In this document: piece by piece, positions 6,976 to 7,056 of the stretch
Position numbering within the stretch: position 1 is the stretch's first letter
Layout of the letters: each line of letters opens with the position of its first letter
Assembly (NCBI GenBank): GCA_038248955.1
Contig: JBBRWW010000144.1
Coordinates: forward strand, 1 to 7,056
DNA from: Lysobacter_K sp038248955
Lineage (GTDB): Bacteria; Pseudomonadota; Gammaproteobacteria; Xanthomonadales; Xanthomonadaceae
DNA length: 7,056 nucleotides
Direction: 5' to 3'
Notes under the pieces: model-generated
Database searches by the model: none
What the model was told of the DNA's origin: nothing
The model's input: only the letters and a program-made list of their open reading frames with translations
Translations under genes and position numbers: made by a program

Positions 6976-7056
6976 CTCACTCGACGGCTTTGAGGTCGGG
7001 TACGGGACAAGGCGCTGAGGCCGGTTCCGAAGATCTTTGACAGTGTGCGCAGGTGA
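6976..7056 (+). ncRNA. 5' leader of an rRNA operon with boxA (partial)
   Basis: GATCTTTGACA (7032-7042) agrees with E. coli rrn boxA GCTCTTTAACA at 9 of 11 positions. BoxA is where NusB-NusE load to protect rRNA transcription from Rho termination. A small stem, CGAC 6982-6985 with GTCG 6995-6998, lies upstream where boxB would be, but it is weak. The leader continues beyond the window; the mature 16S rRNA is not reached. The call rests on tandem promoters plus boxA and on recalled synteny with the Pseudomonas tyrZ region. Confidence 0.65.

Larger units (their letters stand above)
6712..7056. other. Gene-free region between tyrS and an rRNA operon
   Basis: No convincing gene lies in these 345 bases. 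The stretch holds two palindromes (6764-6781 and 6796-6807), two tandem promoters (6840-6867 and 6942-6969) and a transcribed leader with a boxA-like element near the right edge. No T-tailed terminator for tyrS is visible. The 16S rRNA gene itself is not inside the window. Confidence 0.75.

Noticed and set aside
7037..7042. Perfect TTGACA as a third -35 box
   Set aside because: It lies inside the boxA-like element of the leader and no -10 can be seen before the window ends.

Overview
This is high-GC, gene-dense gammaproteobacterial chromosome. The third codon position is strongly G/C, and the proteins look like those of the Xanthomonadaceae (Lysobacter, Luteimonas, Stenotrophomonas or Xanthomonas type). 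That lineage call is inferred from protein character and gene order, not from a database search. Nothing indicates a plasmid, phage or insertion sequence.

Layout, left to right. (1) Bases 1-88 are a clean 8-bp tandem repeat whose motif changes half-way. It is followed by an extended -10 promoter. (2) A plus-strand unit holds an ExoIII-family nuclease with a Crc-like framework (130-933), an AmpG-like muropeptide permease overlapping its end (923-2293), and a small protein that may have a ribbon-helix-helix fold (2311-2589). (3) A short inverted repeat containing both convergent stop codons separates this unit from a minus-strand pair: anmK (2614-3807) and, one base upstream of it in transcription order, a membrane-anchored M23 murein endopeptidase (3809-5290). 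(4) A divergent, A/T-rich promoter region (5291-5445) leads rightwards to tyrS of the TyrZ/KMSKS type (5446-6711). (5) The last 345 bases hold no convincing gene. They carry two palindromes, two tandem sigma-70-like promoters and a boxA-like antitermination element. This looks like the control region and leader of a ribosomal RNA operon whose 16S gene would begin just past the right edge.

How the genes fit together. Three of the six genes belong to cell-wall turnover. The M23 enzyme would cut peptidoglycan cross-links in the periplasm, the AmpG-like permease would import anhydro-muropeptides, and AnmK would phosphorylate anhydro-MurNAc in the cytoplasm so it can be reused. The nuclease and the small protein are probably co-transcribed with ampG, which is suggestive because an ampN-ampG operon required for beta-lactamase induction is known in Stenotrophomonas maltophilia. 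The block M23-anmK / tyrS / rRNA operon resembles, as I recall it, the order around tyrZ in Pseudomonas aeruginosa, so it is probably old synteny.

I see no convincing new multi-gene system. The parts most worth a second look are the nuclease-permease coupling, the small unassigned protein, the motif-switching repeat beside a promoter, and the palindromes in the two intergenic regions.
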